46,987 bases of DNA from Deltaproteobacteria bacterium Ga0077550 (GTDB lineage: Bacteria; Myxococcota_A; Polyangia; Nannocystales; Nannocystaceae), in the NCBI GenBank assembly GCA_001464385.1, contig LNFB01000220.1, positions 1-46,987 on the forward strand. Direction: 5' to 3'. The stretch's first letter is position 1. The number at the start of each line of letters is the position of its first letter. This document shows, one piece after another, positions 25,340 through 34,399 of this stretch. Under the pieces are notes generated by a model. The model did no database searches. It saw only the letters and a program-made list of their open reading frames with translations, and was not told the origin of the DNA. Position numbers and translations under genes: made by a program.

Positions 25340-25396
25340 CGACCTCGCACGCTAGGCGCCGCGCGGGCCGAGGTCTTGAACGAATCGGACGCGACG

Positions 25397-26221
25397 TCAG
25401 AGATAGAACGCGGGCGCGTCGGGATCGGCCGCAGCGACCCGCCGCGCGAGCTCGCCTGCGGCGTAGCGGCCGGGCGTCGTGCCGAAGCGGCGTCGCCACG
25501 CCCGGATCTGGTGCGGCGCGTCGGCATAGCCGATCAGCGGATCGCCGCCGCGCTGCACCGCGCGCAGGCTCGCGTGCGCGCGCTCGAGATCCATCAGCGC
25601 CTTCGGTCCCACGCCGAGGTGACGCACGCACCAGCGGTGGAGCTGCCGCGGGTGGCACCGCGCGAGCCGGGCCGCCGCGTCGACGCTCGCGCCGCCCGCG
25701 AGGGCCGAGCACGCGTGGGCGAGCGGCGCGAGCTCGACCGGCGCGCGCGTGCGATCCCGCAGTGCGAGCAGCCACGCATCGAGCTGCGCGGTGACCCGCG
25801 CCGGATCCCAGGCGGCGTCGAGATCGTCGGCGAGCGTCCGCGCCCCGCGATCGCCGAGCACCGCCGCCAGGTCGACCAGCGCGCCTGCCGACGCGCCGGC
25901 CGCGGGGAACAGCCGCACGAGCCCGCGCGGCGTGAGCATCGCCATCACGAAGTAGGTCTGCGAGCTCGGCCACCACGTGCGCGCGCGCGGCTGCAGGCCC
26001 AGCAGCGACGCGCGCGGCACCGGCCCCACGCCATCGGCGACGTTGGGCACCGCGAGGTTCACCGAGAGCACGGCGTGCGGCACCGGCCCGGTCGCGACGG
26101 GCTGCGCGGCGTGGACCCCCGCGAGATCCTCGACGAACCAGTACCCGGCGACGTCACCGTGCAGCCGCGGATCGGGCGGGACGATGCGGATCGGGCTCGG
26201 CTGGGCGCGTGCGAGACCCAT
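25397..26221 (-). CDS. AraC family transcriptional regulator
   Basis: The protein is 274 aa. The C-terminal 100 residues hold two helix-turn-helix units: AARLARCHPRQLHRWCVRHLG and ADAPHQIRAWRRRFGTTPGRYAAG, the latter the AraC/XylS signature. The N-terminal part (GYWFVEDLAG, ATGPVPHAVLSVNLAVPN) is a cupin-like effector domain of the DUF6597 kind common in AraC proteins. It lies upstream of the dienelactone hydrolase in the same direction, a plausible regulator-target arrangement. Confidence 0.85.
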   Translation of the reverse strand: MGLARAQPSPIRIVPPDPRLHGDVAGYWFVEDLAGVHAAQPVATGPVPHAVLSVNLAVPNVADGVGPVPRASLLGLQPRARTWWPSSQTYFVMAMLTPRGLVRLFPAAGASAGALVDLAAVLGDRGARTLADDLDAAWDPARVTAQLDAWLLALRDRTRAPVELAPLAHACSALAGGASVDAAARLARCHPRQLHRWCVRHLGVGPKALMDLERAHASLRAVQRGGDPLIGYADAPHQIRAWRRRFGTTPGRYAAGELARRVAAADPDAPAFYL

Positions 26222-26278
26222 CGCGGAATCAATGTATCGCAGCCCATCCGTCGCAGCCGCCGGTCCGCGCGACCGGGA

Positions 26279-26695
26279 TCAGTAGCGACGATTGGCTTGG
26301 TGTGCGTGCCGGACCCGCGCCGCGATGTGGTCGATCGCTTCGTCCTCGCGCTCGTGGGCGGTGAGCTCGAACGCGCTGGTCAGGCGGAGGCCGACGCCGA
26401 TCGAGTGGACCACCATGCGATACATGAAGCGCGGGGCCGCCACCGCCGTCGCGACCGCCCGACGGTGTACGGGCGGCACGGACAGCAGCCGGATCTCGGG
26501 CTCGTAGGTGCCCTCGGCATCGAAACTCACGACGAGGCCCCATGGCTGCGACCAGCTGGGCAGCGCCCAGATCGTCCGCAGCGCCGCCTCGATGTCCGCG
26601 CGCGTCAGGACGCCGTGGACGCGCAGCACGAAGACCGAGCCCTCCGCCAGGTGGACCGACGATCCGTCGCCGTCGAAGATCGAAGCTCCGTCCAT
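26279..26695 (-). CDS. hypothetical protein, possibly STAS/SpoIIAA-like
   Basis: The protein is 138 aa from ATG (MDGASIFDG); the frame continues upstream to a TTG at 26923, but that extension crosses the low-GC and C-rich region and reads like noncoding sequence. The pattern VFVLRVHGVLTRADIEAALRTIW, GLVVSFDAEGTY, then a helix AVATAVAAPRFMYRMVVHSIGVGLRLTSAFELTAHEREDEAIDHI, resembles the alternating strand/helix layout of STAS-type proteins. This is a structural impression only. Confidence 0.65.
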   Translation of the reverse strand: MDGASIFDGDGSSVHLAEGSVFVLRVHGVLTRADIEAALRTIWALPSWSQPWGLVVSFDAEGTYEPEIRLLSVPPVHRRAVATAVAAPRFMYRMVVHSIGVGLRLTSAFELTAHEREDEAIDHIAARVRHAHQANRRY

Positions 26696-26840
26696 CTCGC
26701 CCGCGTCTGCGATCGTACGGGAAGCGGGGACGTCGGGGGCGGCCCGACGCGGGTTCGCGGGCGCTCGACGCGGCCGATCAGCGCGGTCCCAGGCCACCAG
26801 CGTCGGCGGCCGGGGATCCCTCCTGGACCACCGGACCGCA

Positions 26841-26864
26841 CCCCCAAAACCCCAACCCCAACCC
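26841..26864 (-). other. G-quadruplex motif in the minus strand
   Basis: On the minus strand, four G-runs of 3, 4, 4 and 5 are separated by TT, TT and TTTT. This is a strict G4 motif with short loops. It lies about 150 bases upstream of the minus-strand gene ending at 26279 and next to a low-GC patch. Confidence 0.75.
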
Positions 26865-26994
26865 GACACCAACCCAACGGGGAGACCTCGGACGAGCCTG
26901 CCGGCTCCCGTTAGATTTGTCAACTATGCTGGGTAGCAATATTAGGAATGAGATCGCAGATCCCGGTCGGGGGGCGGCGCAGGGGCTGCGGGGC
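26865..26994. other. low-GC intergenic island
   Basis: The sequence around 26910-26960 contains TTAGATTTGTCAACTATG and GCAATATTAGGAATGAG, far richer in A/T than the rest of the window. The minus strand carries a perfect TTGACA (26923-26918), but no convincing -10 follows at 17 nt. No gene is seen. It may be a promoter region or the scar of an insertion. Confidence 0.5.
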
Positions 26995-27384
26995 TCACCA
27001 GGCGGTCATGGGGCCCAGGTCCAGGACGTCCGTGAAACCCGCGGCCCGCAGGCGCACGGCCGCGTCGGCGCTGCGGCGGCCGCTGCGGCAGTAGACGACG
27101 ATCGGGGTCGAAGGCGGGCCGAGCTCGCCGATCCGCCCCGGCAGGACGTCGATCGGGAGGTTCACGGCGCCCTCGATGTGCCCGGCGTCGAACTCCTCGG
27201 GGGTGCGGACGTCGAGCAGGCGGGCCCCCGCGGCCACACGCGCCCGGGCGCTCGGCTGCCCCCGCGACGCGGCGGCCTCGGTCGATCCCACGCACGCCAC
27301 CGGCACGAGCATCGCCAGGCCCAGGCTCACGGCTCGGAGGGATCGTCGGACCGCGCCGACCGGCGCGGCATCGGCACCGCTCAT
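26995..27384 (-). CDS. rhodanese-like lipoprotein
   Basis: The protein is 129 aa. The signal LGLAMLVPVAC puts a lipid Cys near residue 27. The rhodanese domain (about 45-129) has LLDVRTPEEFDAGHIEGAVNLPID and the active-site loop VVYCRSGRRS with the catalytic Cys, so sulfurtransferase or persulfide-binding activity in the periplasm is expected. The ATG overlaps the stop of a 29-codon gene (ATGA). Confidence 0.88.
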   Translation of the reverse strand: MSGADAAPVGAVRRSLRAVSLGLAMLVPVACVGSTEAAASRGQPSARARVAAGARLLDVRTPEEFDAGHIEGAVNLPIDVLPGRIGELGPPSTPIVVYCRSGRRSADAAVRLRAAGFTDVLDLGPMTAW

Positions 27385-27470
27385 GTCGACACCCCCAACC
27401 GCGGGAGCACCCAGACCTGCAACACCACCCAGAGGGCGAAGAACGCCCCGACGCCGAACAAGTCGTCCAT
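27381..27470 (-). CDS. 29-aa single-helix membrane protein
   Basis: The 29-codon frame begins MDDLFGVGAFFALWVV, continues hydrophobically to residue 24 and ends RLGVST. It is acidic before and basic after the helix. Its stop overlaps the rhodanese ATG by four bases, the same coupling used by all tight operons here, which supports it being translated. It may be a membrane partner of the rhodanese. Confidence 0.6.
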   Translation of the reverse strand: MDDLFGVGAFFALWVVLQVWVLPRLGVST

Positions 27471-27514
27471 GGTCGGCAAGAGCCGCGCGGACGACAAAGG
27501 GTTCAGCGCGCGCG

Positions 27515-29854
27515 CTAGGGTCCGAGCGCCTCGACCTCGGCCTCGCAGGATCGACGTGGCGGGGTGGCTCGAGCGCGCAACCACTGCTGCACGAAGCTGC
27601 GCAGCGCAGCGACGCCCACCGGCTTCTCGAGGCGCGCGTTGTCGACGCGGGCGAGGAACTCGCGCGCGCCGGCGCTGAAGGCACCACCCGTGACGAAGAC
27701 CAGGCGCGACGCCAGCTCGGGATCGATCGCGTGCAGCGCGTCGTAGACGCCCGTGCCGGGCAGGTCCGGCATCATGAGATCGCACAGGACGAGATCGAAG
27801 GCGCCGGTGCCCGCGAGCGCGACCGCCTCGCGTCCGCCGCTCGCGACGCGGACCTCGTGCTCCGCGAGCGCCCGAGCGATCGAGTCGGCGACGTCACCCT
27901 CGTCGTCGGCCACGAGGATCCGCGCGCGACGGAACGGCAGCAGCGCGACGGGCTCGGTCAACGGCTCGGCAACCTCGTTGCGGAGCGCGGCGCACGGCAG
28001 CGTGACGCAGAACGTGCTCCCCCGGCCCTGCGCGCTGGTCACCGCGATCTCGCCACCGCAGGCGCGCACGATGCTGTGGCAGATCGACAGCCCCAGGCCC
28101 ATGCCCTGGCCCTGCGTGCGCGTGGTGAAGAACGGGTCGAACACGCGATCGATCGCCTCGGGCGCGATCCCGGCCCCGGTGTCGCGCACGCAGGCGACGA
28201 CGCGCTGTCCGTCGGCGGCCAGGGCGAGCGAGACCTCGATCTCGTGGGTCGCGACGTCGCCGTCGGGGATCGAGGCGATCGCGTTCACCAGCAGGTTCAC
28301 GAACACCTGCCCGAGGCGCCCCTCGTCCCCGAGCACCGGCGGCACCACGGCGAAGTTGCGGACGAGCCGCGCGCGGTGCCGCAGCTCGTTGGCGACCATC
28401 CGCAGCGCCCCGTCGAGGACGCTCGCGAGGTCGACCGGCCGCATCGCCAACGCATCGCCCCGCGCGAGGGCCTTGAGGTTGGCGACGATCGCCCGGATCC
28501 GCTCGCAACCCTCGCGCGCCCGATCGAGCGCCGCGACCAGGCCCGCGCCCTCCGCCGCCGTGATCCCGTCGGGGCTCTGCAGCCGCTCGCGGACGAGCTC
28601 CACGTTGACGGTCACGTAGGCCAGTGGATTGTTGATCTCGTGGGCCGCGCCCGCAGCCAAGGTCCCCAGCGAGGCGAGGCGGTCGGTGAGCACGAGCTGC
28701 GCCTGCATGCGCTTGCGCTCCGCGATCTCGCGCACCGCGACGACCCCCACGTCGCGGGGTCCGTCGTGGTGACGGCGGCCCATCAGCTCCACGGGGTGCT
28801 CGACGCCGTCGCTCCCGAGGATCGCGGCCTCGACCGGCGTCGCGGTGTCGCCCTCGGCCACCGCGATCGCGGCTGCGCGCGTGCTCGCGGTGACCAGCGA
28901 GTCGATCGAGCGGCCGACGAGCGCGCTGGCGTGCGTGCCGAGCAGCCGAGCCATCGCCTCGTTGACGTCGATGATCGTCCCGCGCTCGTGCACGAGCACG
29001 CCGTCGAGCGCCGCGGCCGAGAGGTTGCGGAAGCGGGCCTCGGTCAGGCGAACGGCCGTGAGCGCCGCCTCGAGCTGGTGCTGGTGTTCACGCAGCGCCG
29101 CGGTGCGCTCGACGACCGCGGACTCGAGCTGCGCGCGCACGTCGTCGACGCGCAGCATGACCACGAAGCTCGCGGTGATCGTGAGGCTGACGAACACGTA
29201 CTCGAACAGGTGCGTGCTGCGGATGATCCCCATCAGCAGCAAGAGGTCGTTGGCCGCGGCGAGGCCGCTCGCGACCACCAGCGGGCGCAGGGCCCTGCGT
29301 CGTCGACCGTCGGTGCCGCGCGAGCGGGCCAGCTCGCGCACGCAGGCGCCCGTCGAGATCGCGAACAACAGCGCGAACGACAGCGCCGCGGGGTGCACGA
29401 CGGGGCTGATGTAGCGCACGCCGAGCAGATCGACGCCCCACGCACCGTGGTCGGTCACGAACCACGGCGTGGCGATGCACACCGCGGCGAGCACGGCCCC
29501 GCACACGACGAACGCACGCAGCCACGTCGCGCGCAGCGACGCACCGTTCGTCGCGCGGACCATGACGACCGACAGCACCGCGATCGCAGCGCCGCCCGCC
29601 AGTTGCAGGCGCAGACCGAACGCGGCGTGCGACTCCTCGACGGCAATCCGCTGCAGGAAGCGGCCCGCCACGAACTCGAACACGACCGCGGACCACAGCG
29701 CGACCCAGCCGTGGAACGGCTCCCCCCGGGAACCTCGCAGCAACCAATACTCGTACACCGCGAGGTACGCGGTGATGCCCATCATGACGAGCAGCGGCGC
29801 TGCGTGGAGCGGGAGGGATTCGGGCACGCGGCTGTGCGGCAGCGTATCCCGCAT
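27515..29854 (-). CDS. hybrid sensor histidine kinase with membrane, PAS and receiver domains
   Basis: The protein is 779 aa from ATG (MRDTLPHS); GTG at 29872 and at 29827 are alternatives. The N-terminus holds about seven membrane helices (residues about 15-240). A coiled stretch and a PAS domain (ARFRNLSAAALDGVLVHERG onward, about 275-390) follow. The HisKA phospho-acceptor His is in AAGAAHEINNPL, and the ATPase has the N, G1 and G2 boxes NLLVNAIASI, DTGAGIA and GQGMGLGLSI. A C-terminal receiver has the acidic pocket VADDEGD and phospho-Asp in LVLCDLMMPD. It senses an unknown membrane or intracellular signal. No dedicated DNA-binding partner is adjacent. Confidence 0.92.
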   Translation of the reverse strand: MRDTLPHSRVPESLPLHAAPLLVMMGITAYLAVYEYWLLRGSRGEPFHGWVALWSAVVFEFVAGRFLQRIAVEESHAAFGLRLQLAGGAAIAVLSVVMVRATNGASLRATWLRAFVVCGAVLAAVCIATPWFVTDHGAWGVDLLGVRYISPVVHPAALSFALLFAISTGACVRELARSRGTDGRRRRALRPLVVASGLAAANDLLLLMGIIRSTHLFEYVFVSLTITASFVVMLRVDDVRAQLESAVVERTAALREHQHQLEAALTAVRLTEARFRNLSAAALDGVLVHERGTIIDVNEAMARLLGTHASALVGRSIDSLVTASTRAAAIAVAEGDTATPVEAAILGSDGVEHPVELMGRRHHDGPRDVGVVAVREIAERKRMQAQLVLTDRLASLGTLAAGAAHEINNPLAYVTVNVELVRERLQSPDGITAAEGAGLVAALDRAREGCERIRAIVANLKALARGDALAMRPVDLASVLDGALRMVANELRHRARLVRNFAVVPPVLGDEGRLGQVFVNLLVNAIASIPDGDVATHEIEVSLALAADGQRVVACVRDTGAGIAPEAIDRVFDPFFTTRTQGQGMGLGLSICHSIVRACGGEIAVTSAQGRGSTFCVTLPCAALRNEVAEPLTEPVALLPFRRARILVADDEGDVADSIARALAEHEVRVASGGREAVALAGTGAFDLVLCDLMMPDLPGTGVYDALHAIDPELASRLVFVTGGAFSAGAREFLARVDNARLEKPVGVAALRSFVQQWLRARATPPRRSCEAEVEALGP

Positions 29855-29984
29855 CGCCGCGCGGCTGCGCACCGGCGGCGCCGATCCCCGCGGGCTCGCG
29901 CTGCATTGCGTCCCGTTGTGGCCCGAGCCCGGACCGCGACGTCCGTTGGATCGCGCCCCGTCGACAGCGCGGCGGCGCTCGACG

Positions 29985-31202
29985 ATGCTTTCGCGCGTGC
30001 CGAGCCGCTCGCCCCTCGCGACCGCATCGACCGCGCTCGCGGCGGTGACGTCCGCCGTGCTCCCCTACGTCCGACGCCCCCGCGGCCACACGGTGGTGCT
30101 GACGTCGTTCCACGGCCGAGGCTGGCGCGGCAACCCACGCGTCCTGTTCGAGGCGATGCACGCGCAGGGCGTCCTCGATCCCGTGTGGCTGTCCACCGAT
30201 CCGGAGCTCGTCCTGCGCGTGCGGGCCGAGTTCGGCCCCGGGCGCGCCGCGCTGACCGGGTCGTGGGCCGGCAACTTCGCCCTGGCGCGGGCGCGGATCA
30301 TCGTGCTGTCCCACGGCACGAGCGACCTGCCCGGGCTCCACCTCGGGCGCCGCGCGGTGGTCCTGCAATCGTGGCACGGCCTGCCGACCAAGACGGGCGA
30401 GCTGCAAGGCGGCTGCCTCGACGCCCGCGCGCGGCTCGAGCTGCGCGCTCGCTGGCACGCGGTCGACTTCATGCTGTCGAGCTCGCCGCTGGTGTCGCAG
30501 ATCTACGCCGCGCGCTTCGGCCTGCGCCCGACGCAGATGCTCGAGCTCGGCTACCCGGACCACGATCGCCTCTGCCGCCGCACCGACGCCCTCGACAGCC
30601 GCGCGGCGTTCCCCGAGGCGCCCGCGCACGATCGTGTCGTGCTCTACGCCCCGACGTTCCGCAAGCGCGAGGCGACGCGGTTGCTGCCGTTCGCCGACCT
30701 CGACGTCCCCGCGCTCGAGCGCTTCCTCGCCGAGACCTCCGCGATCCTCGTGCTGCGCCCGCACCCCAACGATCGCCTCGACGCCGCGCGGCTGTGCGAG
30801 CGCTCGCCTCGGTTCGTGCTCGCCGACGATCGCCGCGTCGAGGACGTCGTCCCCCTGGTCCTGCGCGCCGACGTGATCGTCACCGACTACAGCGGCATCT
30901 TCCTCGACGGCCTGCTCTCCGACACACCGTGCGTGTTCGTGCCGTACGATCGCGACGAGTACGAGCGCGGGATCCCGTGGGACTACGAGGCCAACACGCC
31001 GGGCCCCAAGGTCGCCGATCAGGCCGGCTTCATCGCCGCGTGCCGTCGCGGGCTCGAGGCGCCCGAGGCCGACGCCCCGTGGCGTGCCCGCGTGCGCGCC
31101 CAGTTCTTCCGCCACACCGACGGCGAGGCCACGGCGCGCGTCCTGGCGTGGATGCGCAACGTGGTCGCGCTGCGCGAGCGCGGGGTGACGCGGGCGCCAT
31201 AA
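29985..31202 (+). CDS. CDP-glycerol glycerophosphotransferase (TagF/TagB-like)
   Basis: The protein is 405 aa from ATG. The family landmarks are all present: QSWHGLPTKT near 131-140, LGYPDHDRL, VVLYAPTFRKRE, LRPHPND, and the C-terminal VTDYSGIFLDGLLSDTPCVFVPYD followed by Y-x-x-x-x-x-WDY. These enzymes polymerise glycerol-phosphate or related polyol-phosphates from CDP-activated donors at the membrane. In a Gram-negative-type genome the likely product is a capsule or surface glycan. It is two bases from the following methyltransferase frame and probably shares its transcript. Confidence 0.9.
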   Translation: MLSRVPSRSPLATASTALAAVTSAVLPYVRRPRGHTVVLTSFHGRGWRGNPRVLFEAMHAQGVLDPVWLSTDPELVLRVRAEFGPGRAALTGSWAGNFALARARIIVLSHGTSDLPGLHLGRRAVVLQSWHGLPTKTGELQGGCLDARARLELRARWHAVDFMLSSSPLVSQIYAARFGLRPTQMLELGYPDHDRLCRRTDALDSRAAFPEAPAHDRVVLYAPTFRKREATRLLPFADLDVPALERFLAETSAILVLRPHPNDRLDAARLCERSPRFVLADDRRVEDVVPLVLRADVIVTDYSGIFLDGLLSDTPCVFVPYDRDEYERGIPWDYEANTPGPKVADQAGFIAACRRGLEAPEADAPWRARVRAQFFRHTDGEATARVLAWMRNVVALRERGVTRAP

Positions 31203-31239
31203 CGTGGTGCCATCGCCCCCGCCGAGCCCGAGGTCACGC

Positions 31240-32034
31240 ATGCGCGAGCAAGAGCAGAAGTCCCTGCAGTACTGGGATCGGATCGCCGACCAGGACGATC
31301 CCGACGGCCTCCATGGCCTGCTGAGCACCAGCGCCCAGCTGTCGCGCTACCGCGACGCCGCCGAGAAGCGCGTGCTCGTCGATCGCCTCGGCGACGCGCT
31401 GGGCGGCCGTCGACTGCTCGAGATCGGCTGCGGTGGCGGCCGCTGGACCGAGTGGCTGGCCCCTCGCTTCGACGAGGTCGTCGCCGCCGACATCTCACCC
31501 GGCATGGTCGAGCGTGCCCGCGAGCGGATCACCCGCGCCGGCCTCCACCACGTGACGCTCGTCGCCGCGTCGATGGAGCAGCTCGAGGTGCAGGGCGACT
31601 TCGACGTGGTCTACCTCGGGTCGTGCCTGCACTACATGGGCGAGGACGCGATCGACGAGGGGCTCGCCACCGTCGCCGCGCACACCAAGCCGGGCGCCGT
31701 GCTGCTGTCGCGCGACACCGTGAGCATGATCGGCCGCACCTTCGCCCGCGCCGAGCGCTATGGCGGCGACGACCCTGCGATCTATCGCCCCGCGGCGTGG
31801 TACCGCGAGGCGATGGCGCGCCACGGCTTCGAGGTCCTCGACCAGTGGCCGACGTACGTCACGCCGCTGGCCTGGCGGCTGCGCAAGGTCATGCCCGACG
31901 CGCTGCTCGAGCGGGCGCTGCGGGCCGAGTCCACGCTCGCCGCCGCCGAGGTCCGCTACCACCGCGTGCTGCACCGGCCGGGCGCGAAGGACCACCGGTT
32001 CTTCCGCTACGTGCGGGTCGCGACGCCGGGCTGA
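31240..32034 (+). CDS. class I SAM-dependent methyltransferase
   Basis: The protein is 264 aa from ATG at 31240 with GAGG seven bases upstream; GTG codons at 31204 and 31207 give a Pro-rich extension that looks nonnative. Motif I is LLEIGCGGGRWTEWL near 59-73, followed by VVAADIS with the ribose-binding acid, and DVVYLGSCLHYMG as motif IV. Placed directly behind the TagF-like gene, it may methylate a surface polymer or its precursor; that is inference. Confidence 0.88.
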   Translation: MREQEQKSLQYWDRIADQDDPDGLHGLLSTSAQLSRYRDAAEKRVLVDRLGDALGGRRLLEIGCGGGRWTEWLAPRFDEVVAADISPGMVERARERITRAGLHHVTLVAASMEQLEVQGDFDVVYLGSCLHYMGEDAIDEGLATVAAHTKPGAVLLSRDTVSMIGRTFARAERYGGDDPAIYRPAAWYREAMARHGFEVLDQWPTYVTPLAWRLRKVMPDALLERALRAESTLAAAEVRYHRVLHRPGAKDHRFFRYVRVATPG

Positions 32035-32052
32035 CGCTGCATCACGCGGGGC

Positions 32053-32931
32053 TCAGTCGCTGCACGCCGCCCAGCGCTCGACCCACTTGCGGAAGTCGAC
32101 GTACGCCGGGTCGTTCGCGTCGAGGAACTTCTCGCCGCCGCCGTGCTCGAGGCCGCCGGATGCGGCGGCCAGCGGCTTGCGCAGCAGCAGGCTGTCCGTC
32201 GGGTTCTCGGCGTCGACCAGACCGGCCTCGACCACGCCGCGCATCGTCGCAAGCGACGCCGCGTTGCAGTCGCCGTCGATGAGCCAGTGCGGCGCGTCGG
32301 TGGGATCGCCGTCGTGCGACGAGAAGTGACAGGGATAGCAGCGCCCCCGCCACGAGTAGATGAGCTCGGAGAACCCGAGCTCGAGGGTGTGGTCGCTGCA
32401 ATCGCCCGGGTCGTCGAACGGCCGCGGCGCGAGGTCGTGGCCGCTGGGCGGGATCTCGCACTCGCCGGCGGTCGGGCCCGCCCCGCACGGATCGTCGTAG
32501 GTGGGGCACGCGTCGGGACACGACGCGTGGTAGCGGATCCACTCGCGCACACCGTCGTGCTCGGCGTCGATGACATCGTCGGTGATGAGCGCGCTGTCGG
32601 GCTCGGCGCGGAGGATCCACGTCAGCACGACGCTGTCGTCCGGGCTCGTCAGGTCGACGATGCCGGCGTCGACCATGCACGCCATCGTCTGACACTCGTC
32701 GGCCTGCGCGAACAGCCCGAGATCGATGCCGGCGAGGTGACACTGGTTGCACGTCGAGGGATTGGCGTCCTCGAGCAGTGGCTCGATGCGCCGCTGGTAG
32801 AGCGTCAGCGCGTCCTCGGACGTGCAGAGCTGGGGATCGGGCTCCCACGGATCTTCTTCTTCGCGATCGCACGAGCCGAGGCCGAACCCGACGAGGGCGC
32901 CCAGGACGAGGCCGCGGAGGCGGACCGACAT
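32053..32931 (-). CDS. lipoprotein with two CxxCH haem-binding motifs
   Basis: The protein is 292 aa from ATG at 32931; the TTG at 32949 would overlap a TAACGC hexamer eight bases upstream of the ATG. The signal LVGFGLGSC lipidates a Cys near 21. Two c-type haem motifs, CNQCH near 62 and CYPCH near 199, sit in two similar halves, each followed by a MACMVDAG/LATMRGVVEAGLVD helix and a D-S-x-L-x-x-K/W segment. This is the layout of duplicated cytochrome-c-like domains seen in large secreted myxobacterial and planctomycete proteins. It is divergent from the RegB-type redox sensor kinase gene. Confidence 0.85.
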   Translation of the reverse strand: MSVRLRGLVLGALVGFGLGSCDREEEDPWEPDPQLCTSEDALTLYQRRIEPLLEDANPSTCNQCHLAGIDLGLFAQADECQTMACMVDAGIVDLTSPDDSVVLTWILRAEPDSALITDDVIDAEHDGVREWIRYHASCPDACPTYDDPCGAGPTAGECEIPPSGHDLAPRPFDDPGDCSDHTLELGFSELIYSWRGRCYPCHFSSHDGDPTDAPHWLIDGDCNAASLATMRGVVEAGLVDAENPTDSLLLRKPLAAASGGLEHGGGEKFLDANDPAYVDFRKWVERWAACSD

Positions 32932-33100
32932 GCCGCACAGCGTTAGCAAGCGCAGGCGCTCGGGTCACGTGCAGACACTGCGGCGTTTTTTCACGGCCTC
33001 GCGGCTGCCGCGGGCGCGTGGGACGCTGCGGTGGATTTTCGCACCCCGCCGGCTACCTTGACACGGTAGGGCCAACCCGGCACTCCGGCAGGGCCTCGAC

Positions 33101-34399
33101 GTGATGCCCGCCGGAATCGAATCGCGCGCGACGCTGCCCTGGCTCGTGCGCCTGCGCTGGCTCGCGATTGCCAGCCAGCTGCTCGCGCTGGTGCTCTACT
33201 ACTACGAGCTCGACTCGGAGATCCCGATCGCCCTCGTGGCGTCCATCGTCGGGATCGCCGCGGCCTCGAACATCGCCCTGGCCACGTGGCTGCACCGGCA
33301 CGCCGCGCCCGCCCGGGCCGACCTCGTGACGGCGGCGCTGCTGACGCTCGACACCCTGTTGTTGACCGGACTCCTCGCCTCGACCGGCGGCCCCGCCAAC
33401 CCGTTCACGATCTTCTACATCGTGCACATCGTCCTCGCGGCGCTTGTGCTCGAGACCCGCTCGACGGTGTGGATCACCCTGCTGTCGGCGGTCGGGTTCG
33501 CGACCCTCTTCCTCATCCCGAGCGACGAGCACGGCGCGCAGGACCACCAGGCGCACATGGCCCAGCTCGACGGCCACCTGCGTGGGATGTGGATCGCGTT
33601 CGCGGTCGCGGCGGCCGTGATCGCGTACTTCGTCCGCAAGATCTCGCTCACCATCGCCGCACAGCGCGAGCAGATCGCCCTGCTGCGCGAGCGCGACGCC
33701 TCGCGCGCGCGCCTGGCCTCGCTCGCAGCGCTGTCGGCGGGCGCCGCCCACGAGCTCGGCACACCGCTCGGGACGATCGCCGTGGCCGCGCGCGAGCTCG
33801 AGCTGGCGCTGCAGCGGACCGCCGCCCCGGCCTCGACGGTCGCGGACGTGCAGCTCATCGCCGAGGAGGTCGAGCGCTGCCGGATGATCCTGGGCGGCAT
33901 GGCGGCCGAGACCACCGCCGACGATCTCCGCGTGGGCACGGCGGGCGCCGATGATCTGTTCGAGGCGATCCGCGGCCGCTTCGACCACGACCGGGCGAGC
34001 CGGATCCACTGCGTGGCGCGGCCCAAGGACGCGATCATCCGCTGCCCGATCGAAGGCGTCGCCCGCACGGCGGCGACCCTGGTCAAGAACGCGTTCGACG
34101 CGACCGCGCCGTCGGGTGGCGGCGCCGTCGAGGTCGAGCTCGTCACGAACAACGACGCGGTCGTGCTCACGGTCCGCGACGACGGCCCCGGCATGGCGCC
34201 CGAGATCCTCGCGCGCGCCGGCGAGCCGTTCTTCACCACCAAGGAGCCGGGCTCGGGCATGGGCCTCGGGCTGTTCCTCGCCCGCACCTACGCCGAGAGC
34301 CTCGGCGGCCAGCTCGAGCTGCGCGCCCGCAGCCCGCGGGGCACCGACGCCGTGCTCACCCTGCCCTTCGCGCTGCGCACCGAGGGAGCGCCCGCATGA
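33101..34399 (+). CDS. RegB/PrrB-type redox-sensing histidine kinase
   Basis: The protein is 432 aa. Six membrane helices (about 13-36, 40-65, 72-95, 103-120, 122-140, 163-180) include the quinone-binding heptapeptide GGPANPF at 96-102. The H-box is AAHELGTPLGTIA with His217, the RegB-specific form. Cys260 in ERCRMIL corresponds to the redox-active cysteine downstream of the H-box. ATPase boxes TLVKNAFDAT, DDGPGMA and GSGMGLGLFLA follow. It should sense the quinone pool and thiol redox state and phosphorylate the RegA-type regulator, whose ATG overlaps its stop. Confidence 0.93.
   Translation: MMPAGIESRATLPWLVRLRWLAIASQLLALVLYYYELDSEIPIALVASIVGIAAASNIALATWLHRHAAPARADLVTAALLTLDTLLLTGLLASTGGPANPFTIFYIVHIVLAALVLETRSTVWITLLSAVGFATLFLIPSDEHGAQDHQAHMAQLDGHLRGMWIAFAVAAAVIAYFVRKISLTIAAQREQIALLRERDASRARLASLAALSAGAAHELGTPLGTIAVAARELELALQRTAAPASTVADVQLIAEEVERCRMILGGMAAETTADDLRVGTAGADDLFEAIRGRFDHDRASRIHCVARPKDAIIRCPIEGVARTAATLVKNAFDATAPSGGGAVEVELVTNNDAVVLTVRDDGPGMAPEILARAGEPFFTTKEPGSGMGLGLFLARTYAESLGGQLELRARSPRGTDAVLTLPFALRTEGAPA

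Noticed and set aside
26696..26923. N-terminal extension of the protein ending at 26279, from TTG 26923
   Set aside because: The extension crosses the C-rich G4 tract and reads as Trp/Gly/Arg/Pro low-complexity sequence; ATG 26695 begins the protein-like part.
27176..31324. 1382-codon open frame on the plus strand
   Set aside because: It runs antisense to a clear hybrid histidine kinase and out of frame with the TagF-like gene. Its Arg/Ala/Asp/His-rich sequence is the usual shadow of high-GC coding DNA.
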